Positions 25,716-35,553 of a stretch of 64,000 bases of DNA are shown here, in pieces. Both the position numbers and the translations under genes were made by a program. Positions within the stretch are counted from its first letter, which is position 1; each line of letters begins with the position of its first letter. The notes beneath the pieces were generated by a model, which was not told the DNA's origin, did no database searches, and worked only from the letters and a program-made list of their open reading frames with translations. The stretch spans positions 62,001 through 126,000 of the forward strand of contig CAZUXT010000004.1 in NCBI GenBank assembly GCA_964624145.1, written 5' to 3'. The stretch comes from WJMT01 sp964624145 (GTDB taxonomy: Bacteria; Acidobacteriota; Aminicenantia; Aminicenantales; Aminicenantaceae).

Positions 25716-27083
25716 ATGAAACGTATGCGTAAGCCTTTATTTCTGTTGATTCTTTCATTCCTTGTGTTAACCGGTTTGTCCGGAGTGCTTTTCTCTCAGG
25801 GAAACACCACAGCTGATGTCAAAGACAGCCACAACATACTTCCCGAGAAAAAAAGGGCGGAAGTCATGAACCAATGGCTGGAATGGAGGCTCGATCATAT
25901 CATTCCCACGTTGATGAGAAGAGAAAACATAGACCTCTGGCTTATCATAAACCGGGAGTACAATGAGGACCCGGTTTATATGTCTCTGGTCCCGGAACCA
26001 ACCATGGCTGCCCGCAGAACATCTATCCTTATGTTTTATGACCGCGGGGAAGACAAAGGAGTTGAAAGACTGTCAGGAAGCTATTACGGAATGGGAAAAT
26101 GGTACAGAACTACTTGGGAAGACAAAAAGAAAACGCAGTTCGAAAGCCTGGCTGAATTCATAAAAAAAATCAATCCGAAAAAAATCGGGATCAATGTTTC
26201 ACCCACTTTCAGATTTGGGGACGGCCTGACCGCAAGCATGAAGGAAAAGCTGGAACAAGCACTGGGTCCTGAACTTTCGTCAAGATTCGTGTCCGCTGAA
26301 AACCTTTGCCTTGGCTGGCTGGAGATACGGAGTCCTCAGGAACTCAGTGTATACCGCCATATCTGCGGCATTGCCCATGATATCATAGCTGAGTTCTTTT
26401 CCAACGAAGTCATCACTCCTGATATCACCACAACGGATGATGTCGTCTGGTGGATCCGCCAAAAATATACTGATTTGGGCCTGGACACATGGTTTCATCC
26501 TTCCGTAAGCATTCAGAGATATGAAAAAACAGCGGAAAAATACAAAGAAAACCCGGAAGTCATCCGGAGAGGAGACCTGCTTCACTGTGATATCGGCATA
26601 AAATACCTCGGACTCTGCACGGACATGCAGTGGCAGGCTTATGTGTGTAAAACAGGCGAAGATGACGCCCCTGAAGGCATTAAAAAAGCTCTGGCACGGG
26701 CTCTCGAGGCCGCTGATATTTTCATGAACGAATTCAGAGTGGGGAGGACAGGAAATGAGATCACAGATACAGCTATGAAAAAAGCATCTGAGGCTGGACT
26801 CAGACCTCTTATTTATTCCCATCCCCTGGGATTTCACGGCCATGCAGCCGGATGTTCCATGGATGCCAGAGACCCGGAAAGCGCGCCTGAAGGAATACGC
26901 ACGGAAATGGAGTACACCCTTCATTACAATACCTGCTATGCGATTGAATTCAGCAGCACAACCAGTGTCCCGGAATGGGATGGGCAGGATGTCAGAATCG
27001 GATTTGAAGAAGACGGCGTCTTTACCAAGGACGGATGCCATTTTATAGACGGATGCCAGAAAAAAATACTTTTAATAAAATAA
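25716..27083 (+). CDS. secreted M24-family metallopeptidase (Xaa-Pro aminopeptidase-like)
   Basis: This 455-residue protein has a signal peptide (about 1-29, LSGVLFSQG). A non-catalytic N-terminal creatinase-like domain follows (about 45-215). The pita-bread catalytic domain (about 225-455) has the expected metal ligands: two Asp in LLHCDIGIKYLGLCTDMQW, the His in SHPLGFHGHAAG, a Glu in TCYAIEFSSTT and the final Glu in VRIGFEEDGVF. Such enzymes remove N-terminal residues before proline or cleave related dipeptides; the export signal places it in the periplasm. GAGGAG is correctly spaced. A DUF1015 gene follows 30 bases later. Confidence 0.88.
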   Translation: MKRMRKPLFLLILSFLVLTGLSGVLFSQGNTTADVKDSHNILPEKKRAEVMNQWLEWRLDHIIPTLMRRENIDLWLIINREYNEDPVYMSLVPEPTMAARRTSILMFYDRGEDKGVERLSGSYYGMGKWYRTTWEDKKKTQFESLAEFIKKINPKKIGINVSPTFRFGDGLTASMKEKLEQALGPELSSRFVSAENLCLGWLEIRSPQELSVYRHICGIAHDIIAEFFSNEVITPDITTTDDVVWWIRQKYTDLGLDTWFHPSVSIQRYEKTAEKYKENPEVIRRGDLLHCDIGIKYLGLCTDMQWQAYVCKTGEDDAPEGIKKALARALEAADIFMNEFRVGRTGNEITDTAMKKASEAGLRPLIYSHPLGFHGHAAGCSMDARDPESAPEGIRTEMEYTLHYNTCYAIEFSSTTSVPEWDGQDVRIGFEEDGVFTKDGCHFIDGCQKKILLIK

Positions 27084-27113
27084 CCTGAACACTCAAGGAT
27101 AAAAGGAGTTAAT

Positions 27114-28361
27114 ATGGCTATATTAAGAAAATTTAAAGCTTTGAGACCCAAAAAAGGGCTGGAGGAAAAGGTTGCCTCCTATCCCTATGATGTACTGAAC
27201 AGTGAAGAAGCAAGGGAATTGGTTAAAGGAAATTCTTACTCTTTCCTGCATGTGGTCAAACCAGAGGTGGATTTATCCGAAGGCACTGACCTGTATTCCG
27301 AGTCGGTCTATGATAAAGCGAGAGAAAATCTCGATAAGTTCATTAATGAAGGGATCCTGATCAAAGAAGACCGTCCCAAGCTGTATATATACAGGCAAAA
27401 AATGGGAAAAAGAGAGCAGTACGGGATCGTAGGGTGTGTATCTGCAGAAGATTATGACAAGGATGTCATAAAAAAACACGAACACACCCGGCCGGCAAAA
27501 GAAGCGGACCGGATGAAACACGTTGACCGGACAAATGCGAACGCAGGCCCTGTGTTTTTAACATATAAAGCAAAACCAAATATAGACAGGCTGGTCAAAA
27601 AAGCCATCAAAGAAAAACCTGTCTATGATTTTACCGCATCCGACGGTATAGGACATACGGTTTGGGTCATTGAAGATGATTCATTATCCGACGGGATTAT
27701 CCGGGAATTCGACAAAATCGATTTCATTTATGTGGCAGACGGGCATCACCGCTCCGCATCAGGAGCAAGGGTTGCTGGGATGAGAAAAGCAGCCAATCCC
27801 CATCACAGAGGTGATGAAGAATATAATTTTTTCCTTGCTGTTTTGTTTCCGGATAACCAGCTTCACATTATGGACTACAACCGGGTGCTGAAGAATCTTA
27901 ACGGACACAGTTCTGATGAATTATTTCAAAGCCTGGAAGAATATTTCACAATCAAGAAAACAAGCCCGAAACCTTTTAAACCAAAGAAAAAAGGCACATT
28001 CGGTATGTATTGGGACAAGAACTGGTACAAGCTAACGGCAAAACCCGAACACGTGGAAAAGCATGACCCTGTTGAAAGCCTGGATATTTCTTACCTGCAG
28101 AAAAATCTGCTGGAGCCCTTTTTCGGAATCAAAGATCCCCGGACCAGCGATGATATTGATTTTGTCGGAGGAATCAGAGGACTCGAAGAACTGGTAAAAC
28201 TGGTGGACAGCGGTCAGTTCAAAATCGCCTTTGCCCTCTACCCCACATCGGTCAAAGAGCTCATGGACATAGCTGATTCAGGAAAAGTGATGCCTCCCAA
28301 ATCTACCTGGTTCGAGCCCAAATTAAGAAGCGGCCTTCTTGTGCACATGCTTGAAGATTAG
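27114..28361 (+). CDS. DUF1015 family protein
   Basis: This 415-residue cytoplasmic protein matches the uncharacterised DUF1015 family throughout: FKALRPKKGLEEKVASYPYDVLN at the start, YIYRQKMGKREQYGIVGCVS, KKHEHTRPAKEADRMKH, YVADGHHRSASGARV, FLAVLFPDNQLHIMDYNRV and MPPKSTWFEPKLRSGLLVH at the end. The family is often encoded near serine and amino-acid metabolism genes and has conserved His and Asp residues suggesting an enzyme, but no activity is established. AAGGAG precedes the ATG. It probably shares a transcript with the M24 peptidase upstream. Confidence 0.88.
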   Translation: MAILRKFKALRPKKGLEEKVASYPYDVLNSEEARELVKGNSYSFLHVVKPEVDLSEGTDLYSESVYDKARENLDKFINEGILIKEDRPKLYIYRQKMGKREQYGIVGCVSAEDYDKDVIKKHEHTRPAKEADRMKHVDRTNANAGPVFLTYKAKPNIDRLVKKAIKEKPVYDFTASDGIGHTVWVIEDDSLSDGIIREFDKIDFIYVADGHHRSASGARVAGMRKAANPHHRGDEEYNFFLAVLFPDNQLHIMDYNRVLKNLNGHSSDELFQSLEEYFTIKKTSPKPFKPKKKGTFGMYWDKNWYKLTAKPEHVEKHDPVESLDISYLQKNLLEPFFGIKDPRTSDDIDFVGGIRGLEELVKLVDSGQFKIAFALYPTSVKELMDIADSGKVMPPKSTWFEPKLRSGLLVHMLED

Positions 28362-28440
28362 AGTCAATCTTTCTCATTTTGTCTTATTGCCAAATTTTTA
28401 GATACAGAAAAAATACAATGAATGATCAAAGGAAAGAAAA

Positions 28441-29328
28441 ATGACCGGACAAACATTTTATATTGTTGATGTTTTTGCAGAGACAAAATATGCCGGTAAC
28501 CAGCTGGCTGTTGTTCGAAATGCTGCGGCTCTGCCTGACGAGCAAATGCAGCAAATCGCAAAAGAGATGCACTATTCGGAAACAACATTTATTCTGAGCG
28601 ACAAACCGAGAGACAACGGATATGACGTGCGTATATTCACACCCGCAGCCGAAGTTCCTTTCGCCGGACACCCGACTCTGGGGACCGCTTTTGTTATTCA
28701 CCGCGAAATTGCCAAGCAGCCGGTTCAGACAATCAATTTGAATCTGAAAGTAGGTCAAATCCCTGTCACCTTACAGAAATCCGGCCCCAAAGAGAACATC
28801 CTGTGGATGAAACAAAATGAACCGGAATTCGGCGAAATACTCCATTCAGAAACCCTGTCAGATGTACTCGGCATTGAACCAAAGCAGATTGACGAAAGAT
28901 TCCCGATTCAGGAAGTATCAACTGGATTGTACGCACTGATTGTGCCTTTGAAAACACTGGAGACGGTAAAACGGATCAGAGTCGATCTCAACAAATACTA
29001 CGGACTCATCGAAAAAACCACTGCGAAATTGATCCTGGTCTTTAGTCCTGAAACGTATCACAAGGAGAATGACCTTAACGTAAGAGTGTTTGGCGATTAT
29101 TATCAAGTTCCGGAGGATCCTGCAACCGGAAGTGCGAACGGCTGTCTGGCAGGGTATCTCGTCAAGCAAAGATACTTTGGAAATAAAAAAATCAACATAC
29201 GCGTGGAACAGGGTTATGAAATAGGCAGGCCTTCCCTGCTGCATCTCCGGGCGGAAGAAAAAAATGAAATAAGAGAAGTCAATGTCGGCGGAAAAGTCAT
29301 TATGGTCGCCAAAGGACTGCTTACTTAA
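28441..29328 (+). CDS. PhzF family isomerase/epimerase-like protein
   Basis: This 295-residue protein has the two-lobed diaminopimelate-epimerase-like fold of PhzF. Motifs are VDVFAETKYAGNQLAVVRN (residues 7-25), the catalytic Glu in MHYSETTFIL (about E47), FTPAAEVPFAGHPTLGTAF (about 69) and EDPATGSANGCLAGYLV (about 224). In phenazine producers PhzF isomerises trans-2,3-dihydro-3-hydroxyanthranilate. Most homologues outside such clusters have unknown substrates, and no phenazine genes are present here, so only the fold and general acid/base chemistry can be stated. Confidence 0.9.
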   Translation: MTGQTFYIVDVFAETKYAGNQLAVVRNAAALPDEQMQQIAKEMHYSETTFILSDKPRDNGYDVRIFTPAAEVPFAGHPTLGTAFVIHREIAKQPVQTINLNLKVGQIPVTLQKSGPKENILWMKQNEPEFGEILHSETLSDVLGIEPKQIDERFPIQEVSTGLYALIVPLKTLETVKRIRVDLNKYYGLIEKTTAKLILVFSPETYHKENDLNVRVFGDYYQVPEDPATGSANGCLAGYLVKQRYFGNKKINIRVEQGYEIGRPSLLHLRAEEKNEIREVNVGGKVIMVAKGLLT

Positions 29329-29361
29329 ATCGAATAGAAAGGGGATTTCCTGTACTTTTTC

Positions 29362-29868
29362 TTATTCCGGCTGACGGATCATTTTTAAAAGCTCTTTTTC
29401 TTTTTTTATGCCTTCCAGAATCTGAGGCAGGAGAGCCTTCATATCCTCCTGTGAATAACTGCATTCCTTTATTTCTACGGTATTCTCCGTTATCAAACAG
29501 TCTATATCTTTGATGTCTTTAGCCAATCCCTGGTAGTTCTTACTGCCCTCGTCTTCGTAATAAGTGATTTGAATGGAAAATATTTGTTGGTTTTTAGAAA
29601 AATAACTGAACACTAAAATGTGTTCTTCCCTGTTTTCCCTCCGTCCGTCCAGGTCGAAATGGAACTCTCTTTTCAAAAAATCTTCCCCTTCTCTCTGGCC
29701 CATATCTTTGACTTCATCATAGATTTCCAGGATGATTTTCTCAGGATCTTTGATTTTTTCTTCGTTCTTAGCTCTGTACGTGCCACTCAAATCATCGTAT
29801 CCCATAGAAAAGAATACAAAAAGGGCGGCTGTTATAAATCCGGGGCAAAAGAGAAAAGCTTTTTTCAC
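29362..29868 (-). CDS. small secreted hypothetical protein
   Basis: This 168-residue protein has a hydrophobic N-terminus (about 3-24) followed by MGYDDLSGTYRAKNEE. The rest is highly charged, with FHFDLDGRRENREEHILVFS in the middle and an acidic helical C-terminus (about 130-165). I recognise no family. The hydrophobic start may be a signal peptide or an anchor. It lies directly downstream of the large Ser/Thr kinase on the same strand, 62 bases from the kinase stop, so it may be cotranscribed with it. Function is unknown. Confidence 0.6.
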   Translation of the reverse strand: MKKAFLFCPGFITAALFVFFSMGYDDLSGTYRAKNEEKIKDPEKIILEIYDEVKDMGQREGEDFLKREFHFDLDGRRENREEHILVFSYFSKNQQIFSIQITYYEDEGSKNYQGLAKDIKDIDCLITENTVEIKECSYSQEDMKALLPQILEGIKKEKELLKMIRQPE

Positions 29869-29930
29869 TTCCTTATCAATATCGGATTTTCCGCAGAAAA
29901 AGTCAATTTTTTCTGACTAAAAGCTCTTTT

Positions 29931-32900
29931 CTAGAGGGACTGGCTCCTTGTGCGAACCTCCTTTTTAAGAGGAAAACCTTCATCTGCATTTTTCCATATA
30001 TTCAGAAGTTCATTATAATACTCTTTCGCCTCTTTTTTGATGCCTTTGTCCTCAAGTATCCTGCCCATCAAATAGAGATTTTTAGAGAAAAAGTAATCCC
30101 CTTCCCTTCTTAAATTCCTATCGTCAGAAATGCCTTGTATACTGTTCTGCGCACTATCGAGATCCCGGGATCTATAATAAGCCTCTGCAGTAGCATTCAG
30201 GAACCACGCTCTCATCTCGTCATGAGCGGACAGAAGAGTTAGCCCTTTCCTGAACTCACTCACAGCTTCATCAGTTCTGCCTTTCTCTGACTGGATGAAA
30301 CCGTGGGCCAGGTAATAAAGCCTCATCTCCTTTTGATTCATTCCTTTCTGTATCATGGTCCTGAGTTTCTCTGCGCCCTTTTCGGCTTCGTCTAAAGAGC
30401 CTGTTCTTACATCCACAAGGCATCTGAAAAACTGAGCCTGTCTCTGGAAGCTTAAATTTTCAATGCTCAAAGCCATGTCTTCGGCTTCTGATAAGGCGGA
30501 TGTGCTTTTATCCGGCTCATCCTGGAGAAAATACAGGTACGCTTTTATTAATTTCCAGTTAGCCTCCAGGTATGAATCCTCAATGACTTGAGCCATCTCT
30601 ATACCTTCTGTTACCTGCTCTTCGGCTTCTTTAAACCGGCCCTGCATTAAATACAACTTATAAAGCAAATATCTTCCTGTATTATGGATATTGGGATTTT
30701 CAGTCTCCAGAAGCTTTGTGAACTCGACTTCTGCCTTTTCCAGTTCCCCTCTCATCTGATAAACAGAGCCTCTTATTTCATATTGATTTTCAAAAGATGG
30801 ATTCACGGATAAAATTTTATCTAATTCTTCTTGTACCCGGTCAAACCGGCCCTGCATCATCAAGACCCGGGCAAGGTCTGCTCTAACATATATGCTCTCT
30901 CTGATATTATCCAAATAAAATTCGAGGACTTCGGCTGCTCTGTCAAGCTGTCCTTTTGCTGTATAGGCATTGGCTAAGTTCGTATAACTCTGAAGCCCTC
31001 TGGCTTTATTCTCTCTGTTCACCGATAAACGCTCGACCGCGTCATCCCATCTTTCTACAGTCATATACAGAAGGCCGAGATTGTTGTTTGCGATCTCATC
31101 TTCAGGGTACAGTTCCAATAATTTTTCATAGGCCTCTATGGATTTATCATAGGTCTTTTCAGTCTGACGAAAATATTCCGCAGTGATGCTGTACTGCTCT
31201 CTCTTTGAGACATGTTCCCTTTTTTCATAAGCCTTTTCAAGATTTTTAACCGCTTCACTTTGATATCCGAAATTGGAGTAACATATATAAAGCCCCCTGT
31301 AGGCCATAGCAAATTCCGGGTCAATGGCCACAGCTGCTTCCAGTAAAGGGATCGCCTTCAAATATTCCCCCTGGCTTTTATAGTTCTCCCCGTCTCTGTA
31401 GTATCGATAGGCATCCTGGGAATCTGTTGTGATCTCCCTTATGTTCAGGTCTATATCTCCCTGTATATCTGAAGATGACAGCTCAAAGTCCTCTTTGACC
31501 AACTTTGTGAGTTGATCCACTATATCAAAAAGACTCTCTTCTCCTATCCCTTCCACCTGCTCCCTTCCGATTATCCTCTCCGTCTCAGGCTCAAGCAAAC
31601 TTGTATTCACTCTTAATGTGTCTCCGGCTTTTGTTAACCGTCCCATAAGGATATAGGCCACACCGGCCCTGGATGCCACATCTTTTAAGTTTTTTGAGGA
31701 ATAGGTTTCGGACTGCTCAAGATTCAATTCCTTCAATACATCAAACAGCTTCTCCCCGCTTAAGACTTTCAAAAATTTAGACTGCCCGATGTCAGCGATA
31801 AGAAGGTCAGAAAGAGCTTTTCTCCAGTGGTCAAAACTCTCATCCCCAGTATTGTTTTCAAAATGCATGACAGCCAGAGAAGGCCTGTCTCCTTTGGAAA
31901 CCATAGTCCTCTTATGAAGAAGGACTTTCCATACAATAAAACCTATGACAAGAAGGGAGATGACTATCAACGCAGGAGTCAGAGCCTTTTTTAAGTTGAA
32001 TTTTACCGTGATCTCCCTGGAAGCCGTGGTCTTCCTTTTAGGCAGAACCTTGTCGGTCTCAGGCATCTGCTTTTCTATCTCTCTCAATTCAGCCAGCAGC
32101 TCACTCACCTCTTGATATCGCTCATCTTTGTTCTTCTGCAAACATTTTAGGATCATCCGGCTTATATTTTCCGGTATCTGAGAGTTGAGCCGTCTTGGAT
32201 TTAAAGGTTTTTCTGATTTCTGCTTCACAGCTACGCTTAAGGGAGTTTTCCCTTCAAAAGGAAGCCTTCCTGTGAGCATTTCAAAAAGGATAATACCCAA
32301 TGAATAAATATCAGTCCGGCCGTCAATCTTATTGCCTTCAACCTGCTCCGGAGACATATATTCAGGCGTGCCCACGATAACACCTTCTTCGGTTATTCCT
32401 TTTGACTTGACAGACCTTGCAATACCAAAATCCATAACTTTAGCATTTCCCTCACTATCGATCATGACATTTTGAGGTTTCAAATCCCGGTGGATAACAC
32501 CTAACCTGTGCGCTTCGTTCAAGCCTTCACAGATCTGACGGGCAATGATAACAGCCTTGCCCACAGTCAACTGTCCCACCCGGTAGATAAGCGATTTCAA
32601 ATCCTCCCCTGAAACATATTCCATCGATATATAATGAATTCCCTCATATTCGCTTAAGTCAAACACACGGCATATATTCCGGTGAGAGATCTTTCTCGTC
32701 AATCTCAATTCATTACGGAAACGCTGAAGGGTCTGTTCATCAGAGGCGATCTCAGGATTCAGGATCTTTAAAGCCACATTTTCATCTATATTGATATCCC
32801 TCGCCTTATAAACACCTCCCATTCCCCCTTTTCCAAGCTTCTCGAGAACATGATATCTATCCGCAAAGGTGCTGCCGACTCTCATGTCAGCAACGGACGT

Positions 32901-33017
32901 CACAAGAGTCTTTGTACCGGATGTCGGTTCTTTTGGTCTGGCTTCCAGAGAGGCCCCACAGTTTCCGCAAAATTTTGTTCCGGGTCTGTTCTCAGTTTTG
33001 CATTTAGGGCATCTCAT
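29931..33017 (-). CDS. membrane Ser/Thr protein kinase with zinc ribbon, TolB-like domain and TPRs
   Basis: This is a 1028-residue single-spanning protein. A zinc ribbon (Cys3, Cys6, Cys17, Cys20) is followed by a Hanks-type kinase (about 55-315). Kinase motifs are LGKGGMGGVY, VALK (Lys84), VIHRDLKPQNVMI, VMDFGIAR and GTPEYMSPEQ. One membrane helix (about 345-367) follows. The extracytoplasmic part starts with a TolB/FlgO-like domain (RPSLAVMHFENNTGD, VLSGEKLFDVLKELN). About ten TPRs (from about 545) fill the rest, for example KAIPLLEAAVAIDPEFAMAYRGL. The outside part could sense envelope state and control the inside kinase. Targets are unknown. The kinase-TolB-TPR chain is common in Acidobacteriota-like genomes. 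Confidence 0.93.
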   Translation of the reverse strand: MRCPKCKTENRPGTKFCGNCGASLEARPKEPTSGTKTLVTSVADMRVGSTFADRYHVLEKLGKGGMGGVYKARDINIDENVALKILNPEIASDEQTLQRFRNELRLTRKISHRNICRVFDLSEYEGIHYISMEYVSGEDLKSLIYRVGQLTVGKAVIIARQICEGLNEAHRLGVIHRDLKPQNVMIDSEGNAKVMDFGIARSVKSKGITEEGVIVGTPEYMSPEQVEGNKIDGRTDIYSLGIILFEMLTGRLPFEGKTPLSVAVKQKSEKPLNPRRLNSQIPENISRMILKCLQKNKDERYQEVSELLAELREIEKQMPETDKVLPKRKTTASREITVKFNLKKALTPALIVISLLVIGFIVWKVLLHKRTMVSKGDRPSLAVMHFENNTGDESFDHWRKALSDLLIADIGQSKFLKVLSGEKLFDVLKELNLEQSETYSSKNLKDVASRAGVAYILMGRLTKAGDTLRVNTSLLEPETERIIGREQVEGIGEESLFDIVDQLTKLVKEDFELSSSDIQGDIDLNIREITTDSQDAYRYYRDGENYKSQGEYLKAIPLLEAAVAIDPEFAMAYRGLYICYSNFGYQSEAVKNLEKAYEKREHVSKREQYSITAEYFRQTEKTYDKSIEAYEKLLELYPEDEIANNNLGLLYMTVERWDDAVERLSVNRENKARGLQSYTNLANAYTAKGQLDRAAEVLEFYLDNIRESIYVRADLARVLMMQGRFDRVQEELDKILSVNPSFENQYEIRGSVYQMRGELEKAEVEFTKLLETENPNIHNTGRYLLYKLYLMQGRFKEAEEQVTEGIEMAQVIEDSYLEANWKLIKAYLYFLQDEPDKSTSALSEAEDMALSIENLSFQRQAQFFRCLVDVRTGSLDEAEKGAEKLRTMIQKGMNQKEMRLYYLAHGFIQSEKGRTDEAVSEFRKGLTLLSAHDEMRAWFLNATAEAYYRSRDLDSAQNSIQGISDDRNLRREGDYFFSKNLYLMGRILEDKGIKKEAKEYYNELLNIWKNADEGFPLKKEVRTRSQSL

Positions 33018-33186
33018 TGTGTCTTTCCCGTTTCATTAAGACTATAGTAATATACGCATAAATAGTCAATTCAGTTGCCCACCTGACCTCAATAAAAAAC
33101 AGCGCCGAAACTTACCGGAAATTAATTTAGCATTTGAAAAGGTCATTAATTTGAATTAGATTAATGAGGAACACATTAAGGAGAGA

Positions 33187-34953
33187 ATGATAATGAGAAA
33201 AAGATATCTAAAGAGTCATGCCATCTCGGCTGTTTTATTCATTACCGTTTTTTTGGTTTTGATAAGCTGCCAAACCAGTAATTCAAATCAAAGAACACAT
33301 CTGAGCTTTTCCGTCTCCTTTCCGGAAGAGCTCTGTAAAGAACCATTGGACGGCCGGCTCCTCCTGATGATATCCAGCGATGGAAAGGCAGAACCCCGGT
33401 TTCAAATATCCGATGGGCCGGATACACAGCTGGTTTTCGGGATAAACGTAGAGGGTTTGAATCCAGGGGAAGAAGCCGTGATCGACACAGATGTATTCGG
33501 ATATCCTTTAAAAAGCATATCTGACATCCCGAAAGGGTCGTATTTTGTTCAGGCGCTTCTTCACAAATACGAGACCTTTAACCGGGCCGATGGCCATACC
33601 GTCAAGCTTCCCATGGACAGAAGTGAAGGCCAGAGATGGAATCAAGCCCCGGGAAACCTGTACAGCACTCCTTTTGAAATCAGTTTAGATCCTGAAAAAG
33701 AGCAAAAAATAGAAATAAAAATGGATAAAAAAATCCCTCCCATTCCTGATCCGCCTGAGACAAAATACATCAAACACGTAAAAATACAAAGCAAGCTCTT
33801 GACCGAATTCTGGGGGCGGCCCATGCATTTAGGCGCCCATGTGCTTCTTCCGGAAGGATTTGAGGAGCATCCTGATGCAAAATATCCCCTTGTCGTTTTT
33901 CACGGGCATTTCCCGTACACTTTCGGCGGATTCAGGGAAGAACCACCGGATAAGAGCATAGAGCCTGAATACAGTGATAGATTTGATGTAGAAGGGTACA
34001 ACCTCATCCAGCAGGAATATGCTTATCAATTTTATAAGGACTGGACAGAAGCCGATTTCCCACGGGTACTTGTTATTGAAATCCAGCATGCCAATCCCTA
34101 TTACGATGACTCCTATGCGGTAAACTCCGCCAATCTCGGCCCGTATGGAGATGCGATCACCTATGAACTGATCCCGTATATCGAAGAACAATTCAGAGGC
34201 CTAGGCAAAGGATGGTCCCGGTTCCTGTACGGAGGTTCCACCGGAGGCTGGGAAGCTCTTGCCGTTCAGGTATTCTATCCGGACGACTACAACGGATGCT
34301 TTGCCGCCTGCCCTGATCCGATTGACTTCCGGGCTTACACCATTGTCAATATATACGAGAATAAAAACGCCTATTTCCTGGACAGCCAGTGGAAGAAAAC
34401 TCCGAGACCGGGAGCCAGGGATTATCTCGGTAAGATAAACTGCACTCTTGAAGAGATGAATCACAGAGAACTTGTTCTGGGTACGAACTCCCGTTCAGGC
34501 CAGCAGTGGGATATCTGGCAGGCCGTGTATTCTCCGGTAGGAGAGGATGGATACCCTCAACCTATCTGGGATAAACGAACAGGAGACATAAATCCTGAAG
34601 TGGCCGAATACTGGAGAGAAAATTATGACCTGCACTCTATCCTGGAAAGAGACTGGGAGACGCTAGGGCCTAAACTCAAAGGAAAGATCCACATATACTG
34701 CGGGGATATGGATAACTACTACCTGAACAATGCGGTGTATCTTATGGAAGAATTCCTTGAAAGCACGAAGGAACCCTACTATGACGGAGAAGTGGACTAT
34801 GGAGACAGGGCAGAGCACTGCTGGAACGGAGACCACGAAAGGCCCAATGCCCTTTCAAGGCTCAGATACAATCAAATGTTCATTCCAAGAATCGTCCGGA
34901 GGATACTGGAGACAGCTCCCGAAGGAGCGGACCTGCAAAGCTGGAGATACTGA
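33187..34953 (+). CDS. lipoprotein esterase-like alpha/beta hydrolase
   Basis: This 588-residue protein has a lipoprotein signal peptide (LVLISC, about residue 30). An N-terminal beta-domain spans about 35-190. An alpha/beta-hydrolase domain of the enterochelin-esterase (esterase D) type follows: YPLVVFHGHFPYTFGGF, RVLVIEIQHANPYYDDSYAV and the nucleophile elbow FLYGGSTGGWEALA (Ser near 352). Late Asp and His residues (YCGDMDNYY, EHCWNGDHERP) complete a plausible triad. It probably hydrolyses an ester or peptide at the cell envelope; the substrate is unknown. AAGGAGAG suits either the ATG at 33187 or the one at 33193. Confidence 0.85.
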   Translation: MIMRKRYLKSHAISAVLFITVFLVLISCQTSNSNQRTHLSFSVSFPEELCKEPLDGRLLLMISSDGKAEPRFQISDGPDTQLVFGINVEGLNPGEEAVIDTDVFGYPLKSISDIPKGSYFVQALLHKYETFNRADGHTVKLPMDRSEGQRWNQAPGNLYSTPFEISLDPEKEQKIEIKMDKKIPPIPDPPETKYIKHVKIQSKLLTEFWGRPMHLGAHVLLPEGFEEHPDAKYPLVVFHGHFPYTFGGFREEPPDKSIEPEYSDRFDVEGYNLIQQEYAYQFYKDWTEADFPRVLVIEIQHANPYYDDSYAVNSANLGPYGDAITYELIPYIEEQFRGLGKGWSRFLYGGSTGGWEALAVQVFYPDDYNGCFAACPDPIDFRAYTIVNIYENKNAYFLDSQWKKTPRPGARDYLGKINCTLEEMNHRELVLGTNSRSGQQWDIWQAVYSPVGEDGYPQPIWDKRTGDINPEVAEYWRENYDLHSILERDWETLGPKLKGKIHIYCGDMDNYYLNNAVYLMEEFLESTKEPYYDGEVDYGDRAEHCWNGDHERPNALSRLRYNQMFIPRIVRRILETAPEGADLQSWRY

Positions 34954-34955
34954 TG

Positions 34956-35450
34956 CTAAAAGGCCACACCGGCTCTTAGCTCGATTCCTGTTACAAACCG
35001 GCTGTCATCAGAATCATAAACATGGATCTCATATCCGCCAAAACCCACAATACCTACGATGAACGGCTTTAAAGCGAAATTGAACCCTACTTCTCCCAGG
35101 GGAGTGATGGTGTTGTCCTGAGGCCTGTTGTCAAATCCAGCTCCTACAAAAAGCAGATTAGGCGCCCTGTCTAAAACAAAAAGCCTCCATCTTCCGCCCA
35201 ATTCCCAGTGTCTGTCCCCATCAGCATAGACATCGTCAGAGTCTTCGATGGTTCTGTAATATCCGACTCTCAAAGAAAAGGCGGACCTTGTGGAGGTATA
35301 ATACATGACCTCTAACTGATAGTCTTCATCTATGAGCTCAAGGATATCCGTGGTTATGCCAAAATGGACATCAGGTGCGCTCCACATCCGGACAGAGGAT
35401 AAAAGCAAAACAAACATAACGGATATGAGAATACTAAGTTTCTTTTTCAT
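34956..35450 (-). CDS. small outer-membrane beta-barrel protein
   Basis: This is a 164-residue protein from ATG 35450, where a signal peptide begins (MKKKLSILISVMFVLLLSS). In-frame codons upstream to 35534 give no signal-like sequence. Alternating strands such as YQLEVMYYTSTRSAFSLRVGYYR, HWELGGRWRLFVL and PFIVGIVGFGGYEIHVY, together with the C-terminal VTGIELRAGVAF, point to an eight-stranded barrel. It converges on the esterase-like gene with only two bases between the stops and diverges from the TetR gene. Role unknown. Confidence 0.68.
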   Translation of the reverse strand: MKKKLSILISVMFVLLLSSVRMWSAPDVHFGITTDILELIDEDYQLEVMYYTSTRSAFSLRVGYYRTIEDSDDVYADGDRHWELGGRWRLFVLDRAPNLLFVGAGFDNRPQDNTITPLGEVGFNFALKPFIVGIVGFGGYEIHVYDSDDSRFVTGIELRAGVAF

Positions 35451-35553
35451 TGAATGACCCCTTGTTTTAATTTTCATTCTCTCAAATTGAACCAATGATT
35501 CATGAATTATAAAAGAAAAAACCAAAAAAAACAAAATATTTTTTTCCGTCTTA

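Noticed and set aside
26280..27041. A 253-codon open frame opposite the M24 peptidase
   Set aside because: The peptidase on the plus strand has all metal ligands; the reverse frame has a Cys/Phe/Ser-rich composition typical of antisense shadows.
28441..29328. Phenazine biosynthesis role for the PhzF-like protein
   Set aside because: No other phenazine genes are nearby and most PhzF homologues have other, unknown substrates.
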